Assembly: GCA_017471925.1 (NCBI GenBank) | Contig: JAFURM010000003.1 | Location: 34,156 to 98,155, forward strand | Direction of reading: 5' to 3' | DNA from: Bacteroides sp. | GTDB lineage: Bacteria > Bacteroidota > Bacteroidia > Bacteroidales > Bacteroidaceae | DNA length: 64,000 bases | Shown here: piece after piece, positions 1 through 9,681 of the stretch | Layout: every line of letters begins with the position of its first letter | Numbering within the stretch: position 1 is the stretch's first letter | The notes under the pieces: generated by a model | Databases searched by the model: none | What the model saw: the letters and a program-made list of their open reading frames with translations, nothing else | What the model was told of the DNA's origin: nothing | Position numbers and translations under genes: made by a program

Positions 1-1921
1 TGTCGCGAACCAATGTGCTCTTTCCCGACCCGCTGACTCCGGTCACTACGGTCATCACATTGAGCGGAAAGCGGACATCCACCCCCTTCAGGTTGTTTTC
101 GCGTGCCCCCCTTATCTCAATGTAGTTGTTCCACGGACGACGCTGCTCCGGTATGGGGATGGTCTCTTCCCCCAGGAGATAGCGCACGGTATAGCTCTTG
201 TCGCTTTCAGGGCAGTTGCCCTTTCCCTTGCCCAGAATATCCTTCAGGTCGCCCTGATAGACCACTTCACCACCCAGCCGGCCTGCCTTGGGACCGATGT
301 CGATGATGTAGTCGGCAGCGCGGATAATCTCTTCGTCGTGTTCCACCACCACCACGGTGTTGCCCAACTGTTGCAGTTGTCTCAACACCTTGATGAGCTT
401 GTCGGTATCGCGGCTGTGCAGTCCGATGCTTGGCTCGTCCAGGATGTAGAGACTGCCCACCAGGCTGCTGCCGAGTGAGGTGGCCAGATTGATGCGTTGG
501 CTCTCGCCGCCCGACAGGGAGTTGCTGAGCCGGTTCAGGGTGAGATAGCCGAGACCTACGTCTAACAGAAACTGGAGACGGTTGTGAATTTCGATCAGGA
601 TGCGACGGGCCACTTCGGTATCGTGCTCGCTGAGTTTCAGCTTGTCGAAAAAGAGCTTCAGTTCGGTGACGGGCAGTTCCACCAGTTCGGAGATGCTGCG
701 TCCGCCCACCTTCACATAATTGGCTTCGGGCTTCAGGCGTGTGCCGTGGCATTTGGGGCAGGGCGTCTTGCCGCGATAGCGGGAGAGCATGACGCGGTAT
801 TGTATCTTGTATTGGTTCTCATGCAGCATCTGGAAGAAGGCGTTGATACCTTCAAAGTATTTGCAGCCTTCCCACAACATGCGGCGCTGCTCGTCGGTCA
901 GTTCATAGTAGGGAGTGAAGATGGGGAATCCTGCTTTCTCAGCACCGCGAATCACCATGTCGCGCCACTTGCCCATCGATTCGCCCCGCCAGCACACTAC
1001 GGCCCCTTCATAGACGGAAAGGGAGCGGTTGGGCACGACCAGATGCTCGTCTATACCGATGATGCGTCCGAACCCTTCGCACACCGGGCAGGCACCGATG
1101 GGGGAGTTGAAGGAAAACATCTGGTCGCTGGGTTCTTCAAAGGTGATACCGTCGGCCTCGAATTTGGTGCTGAAGCGATAGAGGCGGGTAGTGCCGTCAG
1201 ACAGGTAGAAGCGCAACATGCAGGCACCGTCGCCTTCATACATGGCCGTTTCGGCCGAGTCTATCAGGCGGCTGACGGCATCCTTCTCTGCAGAAACAGC
1301 CATACGGTCTATCAGCAGGAAGACGGTGTCGTCCTCCTGTGGGGTATATTCCTCAATGCGTACCATCTCGCCGTTCACTTCAATGCGGCTGAAACCCTGC
1401 TTGATGCCTATCTCTAACTGCTCTTTCAGCGTGCGTCCGTCGCGCAGGGCGATAGGGGCAAGAAGGGTGTAGCGGGTGCCTTCGGGATGCTCCAGCATAC
1501 AATTCACGATGTCTTCGGTGGAGTGCTTCTTCACCTCCTGCCCGCTGACGGGACTGTATGTCTTTCCCACACGGGCGTAGAGCAGACGCAGGTATTCATA
1601 GATTTCGGTGGAGGTGCCCACGGTGGAACGGGGATTGCGCGTAGAAACCTTCTGCTCAATGGCGATGGCCGGCGGAATACCCTTGATGAAGTCACACTCG
1701 GGCTTGCTCATGCGCCCCAGGAATTGGCGGGCATAACTGCTGAGGCTCTCCACGTAGCGGCGTTGTCCCTCGGCATAGAGGGTGTCGAAGGCCAGGGAGG
1801 ACTTGCCCGAACCGGAAAGACCGGTGATGACTACCAGCTTGTTGCGGGGAATGGTGATGTCGATGTTCTTCAGGTTGTTCACCCGTGCACCTTTTATAAT
1901 AATGTAATCGTTTGTTGCCAT
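1..1921 (-). CDS. uvrA: UvrA excinuclease ABC subunit A, N-terminal ~640 residues (runs off the window)
   Basis: UvrA is the ATP-dependent damage-recognition subunit of nucleotide excision repair. It works with UvrB and UvrC in the cytoplasm. The reading frame starts at 1921 with [20 protein letters not shown] and carries the first Walker A motif (GLSGSGKS) near residue 35. It also has zinc-module cysteine pairs ([16 protein letters not shown]), the ABC signature [11 protein letters not shown], and the start of the second ATPase with [13 protein letters not shown] at the window edge. The remaining C-terminal ~300 residues of a normal ~940-residue UvrA lie beyond base 1. A -7 box (TATCTTTG on the minus strand) at 1950-1957 supports this start. 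The assignment is secure. Confidence 0.97.
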   Translation of the reverse strand, partial: MATNDYIIIKGARVNNLKNIDITIPRNKLVVITGLSGSGKSSLAFDTLYAEGQRRYVESLSSYARQFLGRMSKPECDFIKGIPPAIAIEQKVSTRNPRSTVGTSTEIYEYLRLLYARVGKTYSPVSGQEVKKHSTEDIVNCMLEHPEGTRYTLLAPIALRDGRTLKEQLEIGIKQGFSRIEVNGEMVRIEEYTPQEDDTVFLLIDRMAVSAEKDAVSRLIDSAETAMYEGDGACMLRFYLSDGTTRLYRFSTKFEADGITFEEPSDQMFSFNSPIGACPVCEGFGRIIGIDEHLVVPNRSLSVYEGAVVCWRGESMGKWRDMVIRGAEKAGFPIFTPYYELTDEQRRMLWEGCKYFEGINAFFQMLHENQYKIQYRVMLSRYRGKTPCPKCHGTRLKPEANYVKVGGRSISELVELPVTELKLFFDKLKLSEHDTEVARRILIEIHNRLQFLLDVGLGYLTLNRLSNSLSGGESQRINLATSLGSSLVGSLYILDEPSIGLHSRDTDKLIKVLRQLQQLGNTVVVVEHDEEIIRAADYIIDIGPKAGRLGGEVVYQGDLKDILGKGKGNCPESDKSYTVRYLLGEETIPIPEQRRPWNNYIEIRGARENNLKGVDVRFPLNVMTVVTGVSGSGKSTLVRD

Positions 1922-1949
1922 ACCTAATCGTTGCCTGTTGAAATGGGGA

Positions 1950-1957
1950 CAAAGATA
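1950..1957 (-). promoter_or_regulatory. -7 promoter box of uvrA
   Basis: TATCTTTG on the minus strand matches the Bacteroidetes consensus TAnnTTTG. It lies 29 bases upstream of the uvrA start. No convincing -33 box was found. Confidence 0.6.
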
Positions 1958-2082
1958 CAACTTTACTTTCTGTTGCATTGCGTTGCATAGCAATTTTTAA
2001 ACAAAAGGTGAAAATAGCTTGGACAATTGGAAATAAATACGTTTCTTTGTACGATTTTTTAAATTCTACGATTCACTTTATT

Positions 2083-3171
2083 ATGAGAAAAGTTGCATTG
2101 ATTACCGGAATCACCGGACAAGATGGTTCCTATTTGGCTGAGTTCCTGATAGAAAAAGGCTATGAAGTTCATGGCATTCTCCGCCGCTCCTCTTCTTTCA
2201 ACACAGCTCGTATCGAGCACCTCTACCTGGACGAATGGGTGAGGGATATGAAGAAAAACCGACTGATAAACTTGCATTGGGGTGACATGACGGACAGCAG
2301 TTCGCTGATTCGCATCATCAGCGACGTGCATCCTACTGAAATATACAATCTGGCCGCACAGAGCCACGTGAAGGTCTCTTTCGATGTGCCCGAATACACA
2401 GCTGAAGCCGATGCTGTGGGTACTTTGCGCCTGTTGGAGGCTGTACGCATCTGCGGACTGGAACGTACCTGCCGCATCTATCAGGCCTCTACATCCGAGT
2501 TGTTCGGCAAGGTGCAGGAAGTTCCCCAAAAGGAAACCACTCCCTTTTATCCGCGCAGTCCCTATGGCGTGGCCAAGCAGTATGGCTTCTGGATTACCAA
2601 GAACTACAGGGAAAGCTATGGCATGTTTGCCGTGAACGGTATCCTGTTCAACCACGAGAGCGAGCGTCGCGGCGAGACCTTCGTGACCCGCAAGATTACT
2701 TTGGCTGCCGCACGCATCAAGCAGGGCTTCCAGGATAAACTCTATCTGGGCAACCTGGATTCTTTGCGTGACTGGGGTTATGCCAAGGACTACGTGGAGT
2801 GCATGTGGCTGATTCTGCAGCATGAGACTCCAGAGGACTTCGTTATCGCCACCGGCGAGATGCATACCGTGCGCGAGTTTGCCACGTTGGCCTTTGCCCA
2901 TCTTGGCATCGAACTGAAGTGGGAAGGCGCAGGCGTGAACGAAAGGGGTATTGATGCCGCTACCGGCCGTGTCCTGGTAGAGGTAGACCCCAAGTACTTC
3001 CGTCCATGCGAGGTAGACCAGTTGCTGGGCGATCCCACCAAGGCCAAGACACTCTTGGGATGGAACCCCACCAAGACTCCGTTTGAGCAGTTGGTGAAGA
3101 TTATGGTGGAACACGACATGAAGTTCGTGAAGAAACTCCACATGAAGGCCCAGTTGGACAAGGAAGCTTAG
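2083..3171 (+). CDS. gmd: GDP-mannose 4,6-dehydratase
   Basis: Converts GDP-D-mannose to GDP-4-keto-6-deoxy-D-mannose, the precursor of GDP-L-fucose and related sugars, in the cytoplasm. The 362-residue protein starts with the Rossmann motif [15 protein letters not shown] and contains the family hallmarks [17 protein letters not shown], the SDR catalytic region [15 protein letters not shown] (YxxxK) and [18 protein letters not shown]. The length is normal for Gmd. I chose the ATG at 2083 because conserved sequence begins there. An in-frame ATG at 1978 would add 35 residues unlike the family. GDP-fucose synthase (fcl) is not next door. A sugar-phosphate transferase gene follows on the same strand, suggesting surface-glycan synthesis. 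Confidence 0.96.
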   Translation: MRKVALITGITGQDGSYLAEFLIEKGYEVHGILRRSSSFNTARIEHLYLDEWVRDMKKNRLINLHWGDMTDSSSLIRIISDVHPTEIYNLAAQSHVKVSFDVPEYTAEADAVGTLRLLEAVRICGLERTCRIYQASTSELFGKVQEVPQKETTPFYPRSPYGVAKQYGFWITKNYRESYGMFAVNGILFNHESERRGETFVTRKITLAAARIKQGFQDKLYLGNLDSLRDWGYAKDYVECMWLILQHETPEDFVIATGEMHTVREFATLAFAHLGIELKWEGAGVNERGIDAATGRVLVEVDPKYFRPCEVDQLLGDPTKAKTLLGWNPTKTPFEQLVKIMVEHDMKFVKKLHMKAQLDKEA

Positions 3172-3240
3172 TGCCGCGGGTGTCAGTATGACCCTTTTCC
3201 CTGTTTCGTTTGATTTTTAATAAGTTAATATAAGTTAATT

Positions 3241-3248
3241 GGGGGGGG
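3241..3248 (+). repeat. G8 homopolymer next to a promoter
   Basis: Eight consecutive G lie between an AT-rich leader and the ATTG (3251-3254) that could serve as the -33 box for the downstream transferase gene. Such tracts are prone to slippage. See findings. Confidence 0.7.
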
Positions 3249-3250
3249 TA

Positions 3251-3282
3251 ATTGAGCGATTGGAAAAATATGTATATGTTTG
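3251..3282 (+). promoter_or_regulatory. Promoter of the polyprenyl glycosylphosphotransferase gene
   Basis: The -7 box TATGTTTG (3275-3282) matches TAnnTTTG. ATTG at 3251-3254 lies 20 bases upstream as a plausible -33 box. The start codon at 3336 gives a leader of about 45 bases. Confidence 0.5.
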
Positions 3283-3335
3283 CAATCGTATAAGCAAAAA
3301 TATAGTAACCGACTAACGAATACCTCAAACTCCTC

Positions 3336-4703
3336 ATGGAACAATCTCCTTACGAAAAATCGGAAATGTTCAGAATGTCGGCCATCATTGGCGACTTCGT
3401 GCTGCTGAATCTTTGCATGACTGCGGCCTATTTCCTGGTGAACGCTTTCGAGCCTCGCGCGTTGGATGCCGTGCCTTTCCGGCTCTATGTGTTGCTATCC
3501 AATCTCTCCTATCTGCCCGGCATTTCGCTTATCGGCGTGGTGCTGCACCGTCGTGTGGTACGCCCCGAACAGATTGTCGGCCGCTTGGTGGGAGTGATTC
3601 TGCTTCATACCGTGGTGTTCTTCACCGCATTGGCTCTGATGAAGACGGTCTCCGTGTCGCGTACTTATCTGTTTGCTTTCTATGGTGTGTTCACCGTTTG
3701 CGTCATCACGTGGCGTCTGGTGCTCCGCCATTTGGTGAAGGCTTATCGCTGCAGCGGACGCAACCTGCGTCGGGTGGTTCTGATAGGCGGTGGCGAAAGC
3801 ATGGAAGAGTTGCAGCAGCTGATGAGGCGCAAGGACTATGGCTACAAGGTGGAAGGCGTCTTCGACTCTGCCCATGTGGGTGAAGTGCTGGAATGGATTG
3901 CCAAGAATCCGGTGGACGAGCTCTACTGTTCCCTCTCCACGGAGAAACATCGCGATAACGTGTTGGAACTCATCAACTATTGTGAGAACCATCTGATTCG
4001 TTTCTATATAGTGCCCTATGTGCGCAACTATGTGAAGCGTCAGTTGGAGCTCCAACTGTTGGGCGAAGTGCCCGTGTTGTCGCTGCATCACGAACCGTTG
4101 CAGAGGCCCGGCAACCGTTTCGTCAAGCGCACTTTCGACCTGCTCATATCCACCTTGTTCCTTTGCACGGTATTCCCCATCCTTTATATCATTGTGGGCA
4201 TTGCCATCAAGCTCTCGTCGCCCGGACCGATATTCTTCAAGCAGGCCCGTAATGGCGAGAACGGCAAGATATTCCAGTGCTATAAGTTCCGTTCCATGAA
4301 GCAGAACAAGGATGCCGACAAGCTGCAGGCCACGAAAGACGACCCGCGCAAGACCAAGGTGGGCAACTTCCTGCGCAAGAGCAATATTGACGAACTGCCC
4401 CAGTTCATCAATGTCTTCAAGGGCGAGATGTCCATCGTAGGTCCCCGTCCCCACATGCTGAAGCATACGGAGGAGTATTCGGCCCTGATCAACAAGTTCA
4501 TGATGCGCCACATGATTAAGCCCGGCATTACGGGATGGGCGCAGGTGACCGGCTTCCGTGGCGAGACCAAGGAACTTTCCCAAATGGAGGGTCGTGTGCG
4601 TCGCGACCTGTGGTACATCGAGAACTGGACCTTCCTCCTCGACTTGCGCATCATGGTGATGACGGTGACCAATATGTTCCGAGGCGAGAAGAATGCCTAT
4701 TGA
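3336..4703 (+). CDS. Polyprenyl (undecaprenyl-phosphate) glycosylphosphotransferase, WcaJ/PglC-type
   Basis: Integral inner-membrane enzyme that transfers a sugar-1-phosphate from a nucleotide sugar to undecaprenyl phosphate, the first membrane step of surface-glycan synthesis. The 455-residue protein has about four N-terminal hydrophobic segments (to ~residue 125), then a nucleotide-binding-like region (VVLIGGGESMEEL). A further membrane hairpin precedes the C-terminal bacterial sugar-transferase domain with SSPGPIFFKQARNGENGK, YKFRSM, NIDELPQFINVFKGEMSIVG and PRPHM. This is the full-length two-domain form. It sits alone after gmd with its own promoter. Sugar specificity (glucose, galactose or other) cannot be read from sequence. 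A second, different sugar transferase lies at 40868-42046. Confidence 0.92.
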   Translation: MEQSPYEKSEMFRMSAIIGDFVLLNLCMTAAYFLVNAFEPRALDAVPFRLYVLLSNLSYLPGISLIGVVLHRRVVRPEQIVGRLVGVILLHTVVFFTALALMKTVSVSRTYLFAFYGVFTVCVITWRLVLRHLVKAYRCSGRNLRRVVLIGGGESMEELQQLMRRKDYGYKVEGVFDSAHVGEVLEWIAKNPVDELYCSLSTEKHRDNVLELINYCENHLIRFYIVPYVRNYVKRQLELQLLGEVPVLSLHHEPLQRPGNRFVKRTFDLLISTLFLCTVFPILYIIVGIAIKLSSPGPIFFKQARNGENGKIFQCYKFRSMKQNKDADKLQATKDDPRKTKVGNFLRKSNIDELPQFINVFKGEMSIVGPRPHMLKHTEEYSALINKFMMRHMIKPGITGWAQVTGFRGETKELSQMEGRVRRDLWYIENWTFLLDLRIMVMTVTNMFRGEKNAY

Positions 4704-4718
4704 TTCTTTCCGACTTTT

Positions 4719-4775
4719 CTGCATGAAATGCGGTTTATCTGCATGAGGATGCGGTTATCAGCATAAAATAGCTTA
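4719..4775 (+). repeat. Three imperfect ~20-bp direct repeats upstream of the hydrolase promoter
   Basis: Units begin at 4719 (TCTGCATGAAATGCGGTTTA), 4739 (TCTGCATGAGGATGCGGTTA) and 4758 (TCAGCATAAAATAGCTTA). The spacing is about two helical turns and the array runs into the -7 box, as iterated activator or repressor sites would. Confidence 0.55.
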
Positions 4776-4822
4776 TCTTTGCGGCATATAAATGAATTAT
4801 ATAAGCAAAGATAAGCTATTTT
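4765..4822 (+). promoter_or_regulatory. Promoter inside a perfect 18-bp inverted repeat that abuts the start codon
   Basis: The left arm is 4765-4782 and the right arm 4805-4822, perfectly complementary with a 22-base spacer. The left arm contains the -7 box TATCTTTG (4774-4781). The right arm ends one base before the ATG at 4824. Transcripts starting at this promoter would lack the left arm. Read-through from upstream would carry both arms and could form a start-occluding hairpin. Confidence 0.7.
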
Positions 4823-4823
4823 T

Positions 4824-6338
4824 ATGAAGATAAAGCAACTCCTTTTCTCTCTCTTCACCCTCTTCCTGGTGATGGTGTCCTTGCAGGCACAGGAACTTCC
4901 CTCCTCTCTCTATCCCAAACGTGAATTTCGTGGAGCCTGGATTCAGGCCGTGAACGGACAGTTCCGTGGCAAGCCGGTCGAAGAGTTGAAGCAGACACTG
5001 ACCGGACAGTTAGACACCTTGCGACTGGCTGGCATCAATGCCATCATCTTTCAGGTGCGTCCCGAGGCCGATGCCCTCTACGCCTCCTCTTTGGAGCCCT
5101 GGAGCCGTTACCTCACGGGAGAGCAAGGACGTGCACCTTCACCCGATTGGGACCCCATGACCTTCATGATTGAGGAGTGCCACAAGCGTGGCATGGAGTT
5201 TCATGCCTGGATTAATCCCTATCGTGCCAAGACCTCCCTGGGTTATACCTCTGCCCCCAACCATGTCTGCACTTTACACCCCGAGTGGCTCGTCACCTAT
5301 GGCAACCAGCTCTACTTCGACCCTGCCCTGCCCGAAAGCCGCAGACACATCTGCATGGTGGTGAGCGACATTGTCTCCCGCTATGACATCGATGCCATCC
5401 ACATGGACGACTATTTCTATCCCTATCCCATCAAGGGAGTGGACTTTCCCGATGAGGCCAGCTTTGCCCGCTATGGAGGCGGGTTCGACAACAAGGCCGA
5501 CTGGCGGCGCAGCAATGTGAATGTTCTGATAAAGAAGATTCATGAGACGGTGCGTGGGCTGAAGCCGTGGGTGAAGTTCGGCATCTCCCCCTTCGGCATC
5601 TACCGCAACCAGCACAGTGACCCTTTGGGAAGCCGTACCAACGGCCTGCAAAACTATGACGACCTCTATGCCGATGTGCTGCTATGGGCACGGGAAGGAT
5701 GGATTGACTATACCATTCCGCAAATCTACTGGCATGCCGGACATCCCGCTGCCGACTATCCCACGTTGGTGGAGTGGTGGGCCAAGCATGCAGAGAACCG
5801 TCCGCTCTTCATCGGCCAGTCGGTGATGAATACCGTGCAGAATGCTGACCCCGAGAATCCCGCCATCCATCAGTTCCCTTTGAAGATGCGCCTGCAACGT
5901 TCCTATCAGACGATAGGCGGCAGCTGCCAGTGGCCCGCCTCCGACGTGGTGGAGAACAAGGGAGAGTATCGCGACCTGCTGATGTCCACCTATCACAAGT
6001 ATCCTGCCCTGCCTCCCGTCTTCGACTTCATGGACCATGAGGCTCCGGGAAAAGTGGGCAAGATGAAACCCCTCTGGATGCAGGATGGTTACGTCCTCTT
6101 CTGGACGGCACCCAAGTACAAGGACGAGATGAACCGGGCGGTGCAATACGTGGTCTACCGTTTCGATGCCAAGGAGAAGGTGAACCTTGAAGACCCGTCA
6201 CACATCGTGGCCATCACCCGCAACACTTTCTACAAGCTCCCCTATAAGGACGGAAAGACCAAGTACCGCTATGTCGTGACGGCACTCGACAGATTGCACA
6301 ACGAGTCACGCTCGGTGAGCAAAAAGGTCAAGCTCTGA
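4824..6338 (+). CDS. Secreted glycoside-hydrolase-like protein (DUF187 / GHL10, DigH/YddW family)
   Basis: The 504-residue exported protein has a signal peptide (MKIKQLLFSLFTLFLVMVSLQAQ). Its TIM-barrel-like hydrolase core shows the GHL10 hallmarks FRGAWIQAVN, AGINAIIFQVRPEADALY, WDPMTFMIEECHKRGMEFHAWINPYRAK, DAIHMDDYFYPYP and a late YTIPQIYWHAGH segment. A C-terminal FN3-like region (after ~residue 410) ends in ALDRLHNES. The E. coli relative DigH (YddW) hydrolyses denuded peptidoglycan strands at the divisome, so a cell-wall role is possible. Many Bacteroidetes paralogues lack a known substrate. It is monocistronic, with a terminator shared with the convergent surface operon. Confidence 0.85.
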   Translation: MKIKQLLFSLFTLFLVMVSLQAQELPSSLYPKREFRGAWIQAVNGQFRGKPVEELKQTLTGQLDTLRLAGINAIIFQVRPEADALYASSLEPWSRYLTGEQGRAPSPDWDPMTFMIEECHKRGMEFHAWINPYRAKTSLGYTSAPNHVCTLHPEWLVTYGNQLYFDPALPESRRHICMVVSDIVSRYDIDAIHMDDYFYPYPIKGVDFPDEASFARYGGGFDNKADWRRSNVNVLIKKIHETVRGLKPWVKFGISPFGIYRNQHSDPLGSRTNGLQNYDDLYADVLLWAREGWIDYTIPQIYWHAGHPAADYPTLVEWWAKHAENRPLFIGQSVMNTVQNADPENPAIHQFPLKMRLQRSYQTIGGSCQWPASDVVENKGEYRDLLMSTYHKYPALPPVFDFMDHEAPGKVGKMKPLWMQDGYVLFWTAPKYKDEMNRAVQYVVYRFDAKEKVNLEDPSHIVAITRNTFYKLPYKDGKTKYRYVVTALDRLHNESRSVSKKVKL

Positions 6339-6370
6339 CCGGCTAAGGGAAAAAGGACGCAAAAAAAGTA

Positions 6371-6446
6371 TCTTAAGATAAACGGCAAAGCATTCTAAGA
6401 TAAATGCCGGTTTATCCTAAAATAAATCGCCAACTATCCTAAGATG
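6371..6446. repeat. Four ~12-bp direct repeats with ~22-bp period
   Basis: Copies of TCCTAAGATAAA-like sequence begin at 6371, 6394, 6415 and 6437 (spacings 23, 21 and 22 bases) between two convergent genes. The phasing is two helical turns. The element around 6404-6420 shares AAATGC(C)GGTTTATC with repeats upstream of the hydrolase gene. Confidence 0.6.
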
Positions 6447-6465
6447 CCTGAAAACGGAGCTTAAA

Positions 6466-6499
6466 CATGAGGGCGTGCTGATGTTGGCACGCCCTCATG
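6466..6499. terminator. Bidirectional terminator hairpin between convergent genes
   Basis: A perfect 13-bp GC-rich stem (CATGAGGGCGTGC / GCACGCCCTCATG) with an 8-base loop lies between the hydrolase stop (6338) and the LRR-gene stop (6536). It has no long U tract. Confidence 0.75.
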
Positions 6500-6535
6500 G
6501 CAGTTGATTGTACGAACCCTAATGAAACTCTCGCT

Positions 6536-9500
6536 TTACATGTCGTCTATGCTGGGCACGGAGCCGAGCGTCTTGCTGCTGCGGGTGTTGCTTTCCGAAC
6601 CTATGCTGAGGCTAGTCGTGGTGCCGGCGCCTGCACCGATGTAGGCTTCGAAAGCCCAGCTGGGGCGCAGGTTGGAGATGAAACGGCTGCCCCAGTTGTA
6701 GCTGGAGTTTCCGCGTTCGCCTTGAGGATTGTTCACGTTATTATCTCCCCATCTCGGTGAATTGAGCATAAGCCTTGTTTGGGATTGGGACAACACGGCA
6801 TAGTTGCGCTTCATGGCGTAGAATCCGTGGTTGATGGCATACTCCTCCGTAGCGGGAATCTGAACTCTCTTGCCCTTAAAGGTAACCTCGCCCCAAACAT
6901 TGAACTGATCATCGTAGCTCTCACTGCATGGGAAGGCGATGATGTATGGTTCGCCGGCTTCTATCTTGGTCATGTTCTCCCAACTGCCGTCTACCGTCAT
7001 TCTCCTTAGCCAGAAAGGCTTGGCACCCTCCACTCCGGCATTGAACGGAGCAAAATTGCGGCCGTCCGAGGTGCTGATTTCCGTTACTTCAAAAGGCAGG
7101 GAGAGACCATACCAGTGGGAGGCTTCGCCCTTGGGCGCGTAAAGATTGTGTGTGTAAGAACCATTATATAGGTATTGGTTTCCTTGGTTGAATTGCTTTA
7201 CGAATGTCACCTGACCCGCTACGAATGCTTCCGGGCAGTGGAACGATGCCGTCTCCACCAACTGCAGCGAGACGCATACTCCATTGACCACTACATTATA
7301 AGAAGTGTTGCAGTTCTCGCTGTTGGTGTATATCAGGCAGTTAGACTTTCGTGAGGGACCGAAAATTTTCCCGACCGTGATGCTCTCTTTGCTTGGCAGG
7401 TAGATAGCAGTTATATCATTGTCATATAGCGCATAGTCTGCCAAGTAGGTCACCGTAGAGGGGAACTTCAGCACGCCATTTAGATTGCTGTTGTGGAAAG
7501 CATGTCCATATATGCTTTTCAGCCCTTCGGGGAGGAAGTCAATGGTCGTGATGCCTGTCTCTGCAAAACTGTATTCATCAATCTTGGTCAGGCTGCCGGG
7601 CAGGTGAATGCCGTTTTCGGTCAGCTTCCCGCATTTATAAAAGGCGTGTGAATCAATGCTGCTTATCCCTTCGGAGAGCGTGACGGAGGCAAGGTTGCTG
7701 CAGTCGTTGCAACAATATGACGGTACGGTGGCCAACGTGGAGGGAAAGATCAGTTCGGTCAGGGCATCACAGTTGTTGAAAGCCCCCGAGCCAATGCTGG
7801 TAATGCCCTCGGGCAGTTGGGCATCGAGAGTCATGGCATAACATTCGGCGAAAGCATCGCTTCCAATCGTTTTCAATGAGGCTGGAAACTTGGTGTACCC
7901 TAATTTCTCGCATTGATAGAATGCTCTGTTTCCAATACTTTCCAAAGACTCTGAGAGCGTGATGCTGGTCAGGGCAGTGCAACCATAAAAGGTATATTCT
8001 CCTATGCTGGTTACGGAATTGGGTAATGTGATGCTGGTCAGGGCAGTGCAATAACCAAAGGTATCGTTTCCTATGCTGGTTACGGAATTGGGCAACGTGA
8101 TGCTGCTCAGGGCAGTGCAGCGATAAAAGGTATCGTTTCCTATGCTGGTCACGGAATTGGGCAATGTGATGCTGGTCAGGGCAGTGCAGTCCATAAAGGC
8201 ATAGTTTCCTATGCTGGTTACGGAATTGGGCAACGTGATGCTGGTCAGGGCAGTGCAGCCATGAAAGGCATCGTTTCCTATGCTGGTTACGGTCTCGGGC
8301 AGTTTCACCGTTTGCAGGGAGCCACAACCGTAGAACATCGAGCTGTTGATGGTCGTTATCTGTGTGGGTATCTCAATGGATTGCAGGCCGGTATTTTGGA
8401 AAACTCCCTCTCCCAACTCCTTCAGGTTGTCGGGCAACTCAATGCTCTTCAGCAATGGGCAGTTGCTGAATGCTCTTGCGTTTATCGTGTGGATGTTTTC
8501 CGGCAGGGTTACAGAAGCCAGGCTTTGGCATTCATCAAACAGATTGTTGGGAATGATGCCATTCAGGCGGGGTAGTTTGGCCGAAGTCAGCGATGAACGG
8601 GCAAAAGCATACTCTCCCAAAGATTGCAGCGAGTCGGGCAGGAAGTCCAGGTTCTTGATGTCGGTGTTATAGAATGCAGAAGCACCGATTGTCTTCAGGC
8701 TATCAGGCAGGACAACACTGGATAATTTGTTGCAATTGGAGAAGGTGGATGCCGGTAGTTCGCGTATGCCCTTGGGTATTTCGATGGCGGTCAGCTTGTA
8801 TAAGCATCCACTGAAGGCTCCCTGTCCGATGTGCGTCACACTTTCGGGAATCTTGAAGTTCTCAAGCTGTGCGCAACTGTAAAATGCCTCTTGCCCAATC
8901 GTCTCCAGATTTTCCGGCAGAGCCAGTTTGGCCAGCTTGTCGCATCCCCTAAAGGCTTCATCGTTGATGCTCTTGGCGCTGGGAATCTCCAAGGTGGTCA
9001 GGGCGTCGCAATCCTCGAATGCCTCTTGCCCAATCGTCTCCAGATTATCAGGGAGTGTAACTTTGCTTAATGAGCTGTTATAGTAGAACGCACTATTCCC
9101 AATGCTTTTAGCACTCGGTATTTCGATGTTGCTCAGTTTATGGCAGTACTCAAAAGCACCTCGTCCTATTTCCTGAATGGACTTAGGTAGCTTGATTTCT
9201 GTGATGTTACTCCAATCGTAGAACATATATTCATTGATAATCCCTTTTTTCAGTGAATATGTGTTGCTGTTATTTTTGCTCTTGTATGTCGTGCTATTCT
9301 GCACAAACGTCACATCCGTCATGTCCAGCGCAAGCAGGTTCTTCATGCCTTGGATAACCGAAAAGTCGCTGGCATCTATCTTGCCGGAGATGATCAGCTT
9401 GTCGGCATTCAGACTGTCGCCCGTGAGCACTTGGCCCAGGGTGCCCTCTTCCTGGAGTTCGATGGTTATCACGTTGCTGTACACATATTCGGCCTTGGTT

Positions 9501-9652
9501 TGTTGTTCGTTGGCCGTCTCCTTTTGGGGAGTCTCCTCCTCTGTCTGGGTAGAGACAATTCGTTCATTGATGGCCTCTTCCATGTCACTGCAGGATGTAC
9601 CGAGGAACAGGGTAGCCATCATGGCTATCAGGTGATAATGTTTTATTTTCAT
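6536..9652 (-). CDS. BspA-like leucine-rich-repeat surface lipoprotein (LRR_5)
   Basis: The 1038-residue predicted lipoprotein has a lipobox at LGTSC (Cys21). After a short spacer come about two dozen LRR_5 (Treponema/BspA type) repeats of about 23 residues, roughly residues 130-770, of the form SIGxxAFxxCxxLxxIxLP. The C-terminal ~250-residue non-LRR region ends SVPSIDDM. BspA-type proteins are surface adhesins or host-protein binders. Five consecutive repeats are near-identical 69-bp DNA units (about 7945-8295), indicating recent tandem amplification. It is the third and last gene of an operon with 9682-13164 and 13219-14067 (29- and 54-base gaps). Ligand unknown. Confidence 0.9.
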   Translation of the reverse strand: MKIKHYHLIAMMATLFLGTSCSDMEEAINERIVSTQTEEETPQKETANEQQTKAEYVYSNVITIELQEEGTLGQVLTGDSLNADKLIISGKIDASDFSVIQGMKNLLALDMTDVTFVQNSTTYKSKNNSNTYSLKKGIINEYMFYDWSNITEIKLPKSIQEIGRGAFEYCHKLSNIEIPSAKSIGNSAFYYNSSLSKVTLPDNLETIGQEAFEDCDALTTLEIPSAKSINDEAFRGCDKLAKLALPENLETIGQEAFYSCAQLENFKIPESVTHIGQGAFSGCLYKLTAIEIPKGIRELPASTFSNCNKLSSVVLPDSLKTIGASAFYNTDIKNLDFLPDSLQSLGEYAFARSSLTSAKLPRLNGIIPNNLFDECQSLASVTLPENIHTINARAFSNCPLLKSIELPDNLKELGEGVFQNTGLQSIEIPTQITTINSSMFYGCGSLQTVKLPETVTSIGNDAFHGCTALTSITLPNSVTSIGNYAFMDCTALTSITLPNSVTSIGNDTFYRCTALSSITLPNSVTSIGNDTFGYCTALTSITLPNSVTSIGEYTFYGCTALTSITLSESLESIGNRAFYQCEKLGYTKFPASLKTIGSDAFAECYAMTLDAQLPEGITSIGSGAFNNCDALTELIFPSTLATVPSYCCNDCSNLASVTLSEGISSIDSHAFYKCGKLTENGIHLPGSLTKIDEYSFAETGITTIDFLPEGLKSIYGHAFHNSNLNGVLKFPSTVTYLADYALYDNDITAIYLPSKESITVGKIFGPSRKSNCLIYTNSENCNTSYNVVVNGVCVSLQLVETASFHCPEAFVAGQVTFVKQFNQGNQYLYNGSYTHNLYAPKGEASHWYGLSLPFEVTEISTSDGRNFAPFNAGVEGAKPFWLRRMTVDGSWENMTKIEAGEPYIIAFPCSESYDDQFNVWGEVTFKGKRVQIPATEEYAINHGFYAMKRNYAVLSQSQTRLMLNSPRWGDNNVNNPQGERGNSSYNWGSRFISNLRPSWAFEAYIGAGAGTTTSLSIGSESNTRSSKTLGSVPSIDDM
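7945..8295 (-). repeat. Five tandem near-identical 69-bp LRR-coding units
   Basis: Each unit encodes a variant of NSVTSIGN-x-x-F-x-x-CTALTSITLP. Identical blocks such as TATGCTGGTTACGGAATTGG recur every 69 bases. The unit is a multiple of 3, so copy-number change keeps the frame. Confidence 0.85.
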
Positions 9653-9681
9653 ATCCTCTTTTGTTTGTCGTTAAACTGTTG

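Noticed and set aside
2059-3141. Long minus-strand open frame opposite gmd
   Set aside because: Shadow of a clearly conserved gene. Its translation has no family features.
4765-4822. Invertible promoter (capsule-type phase switch)
   Set aside because: The arms enclose only 22 bases, far shorter than known Bacteroides invertible promoters, and no invertase is near.
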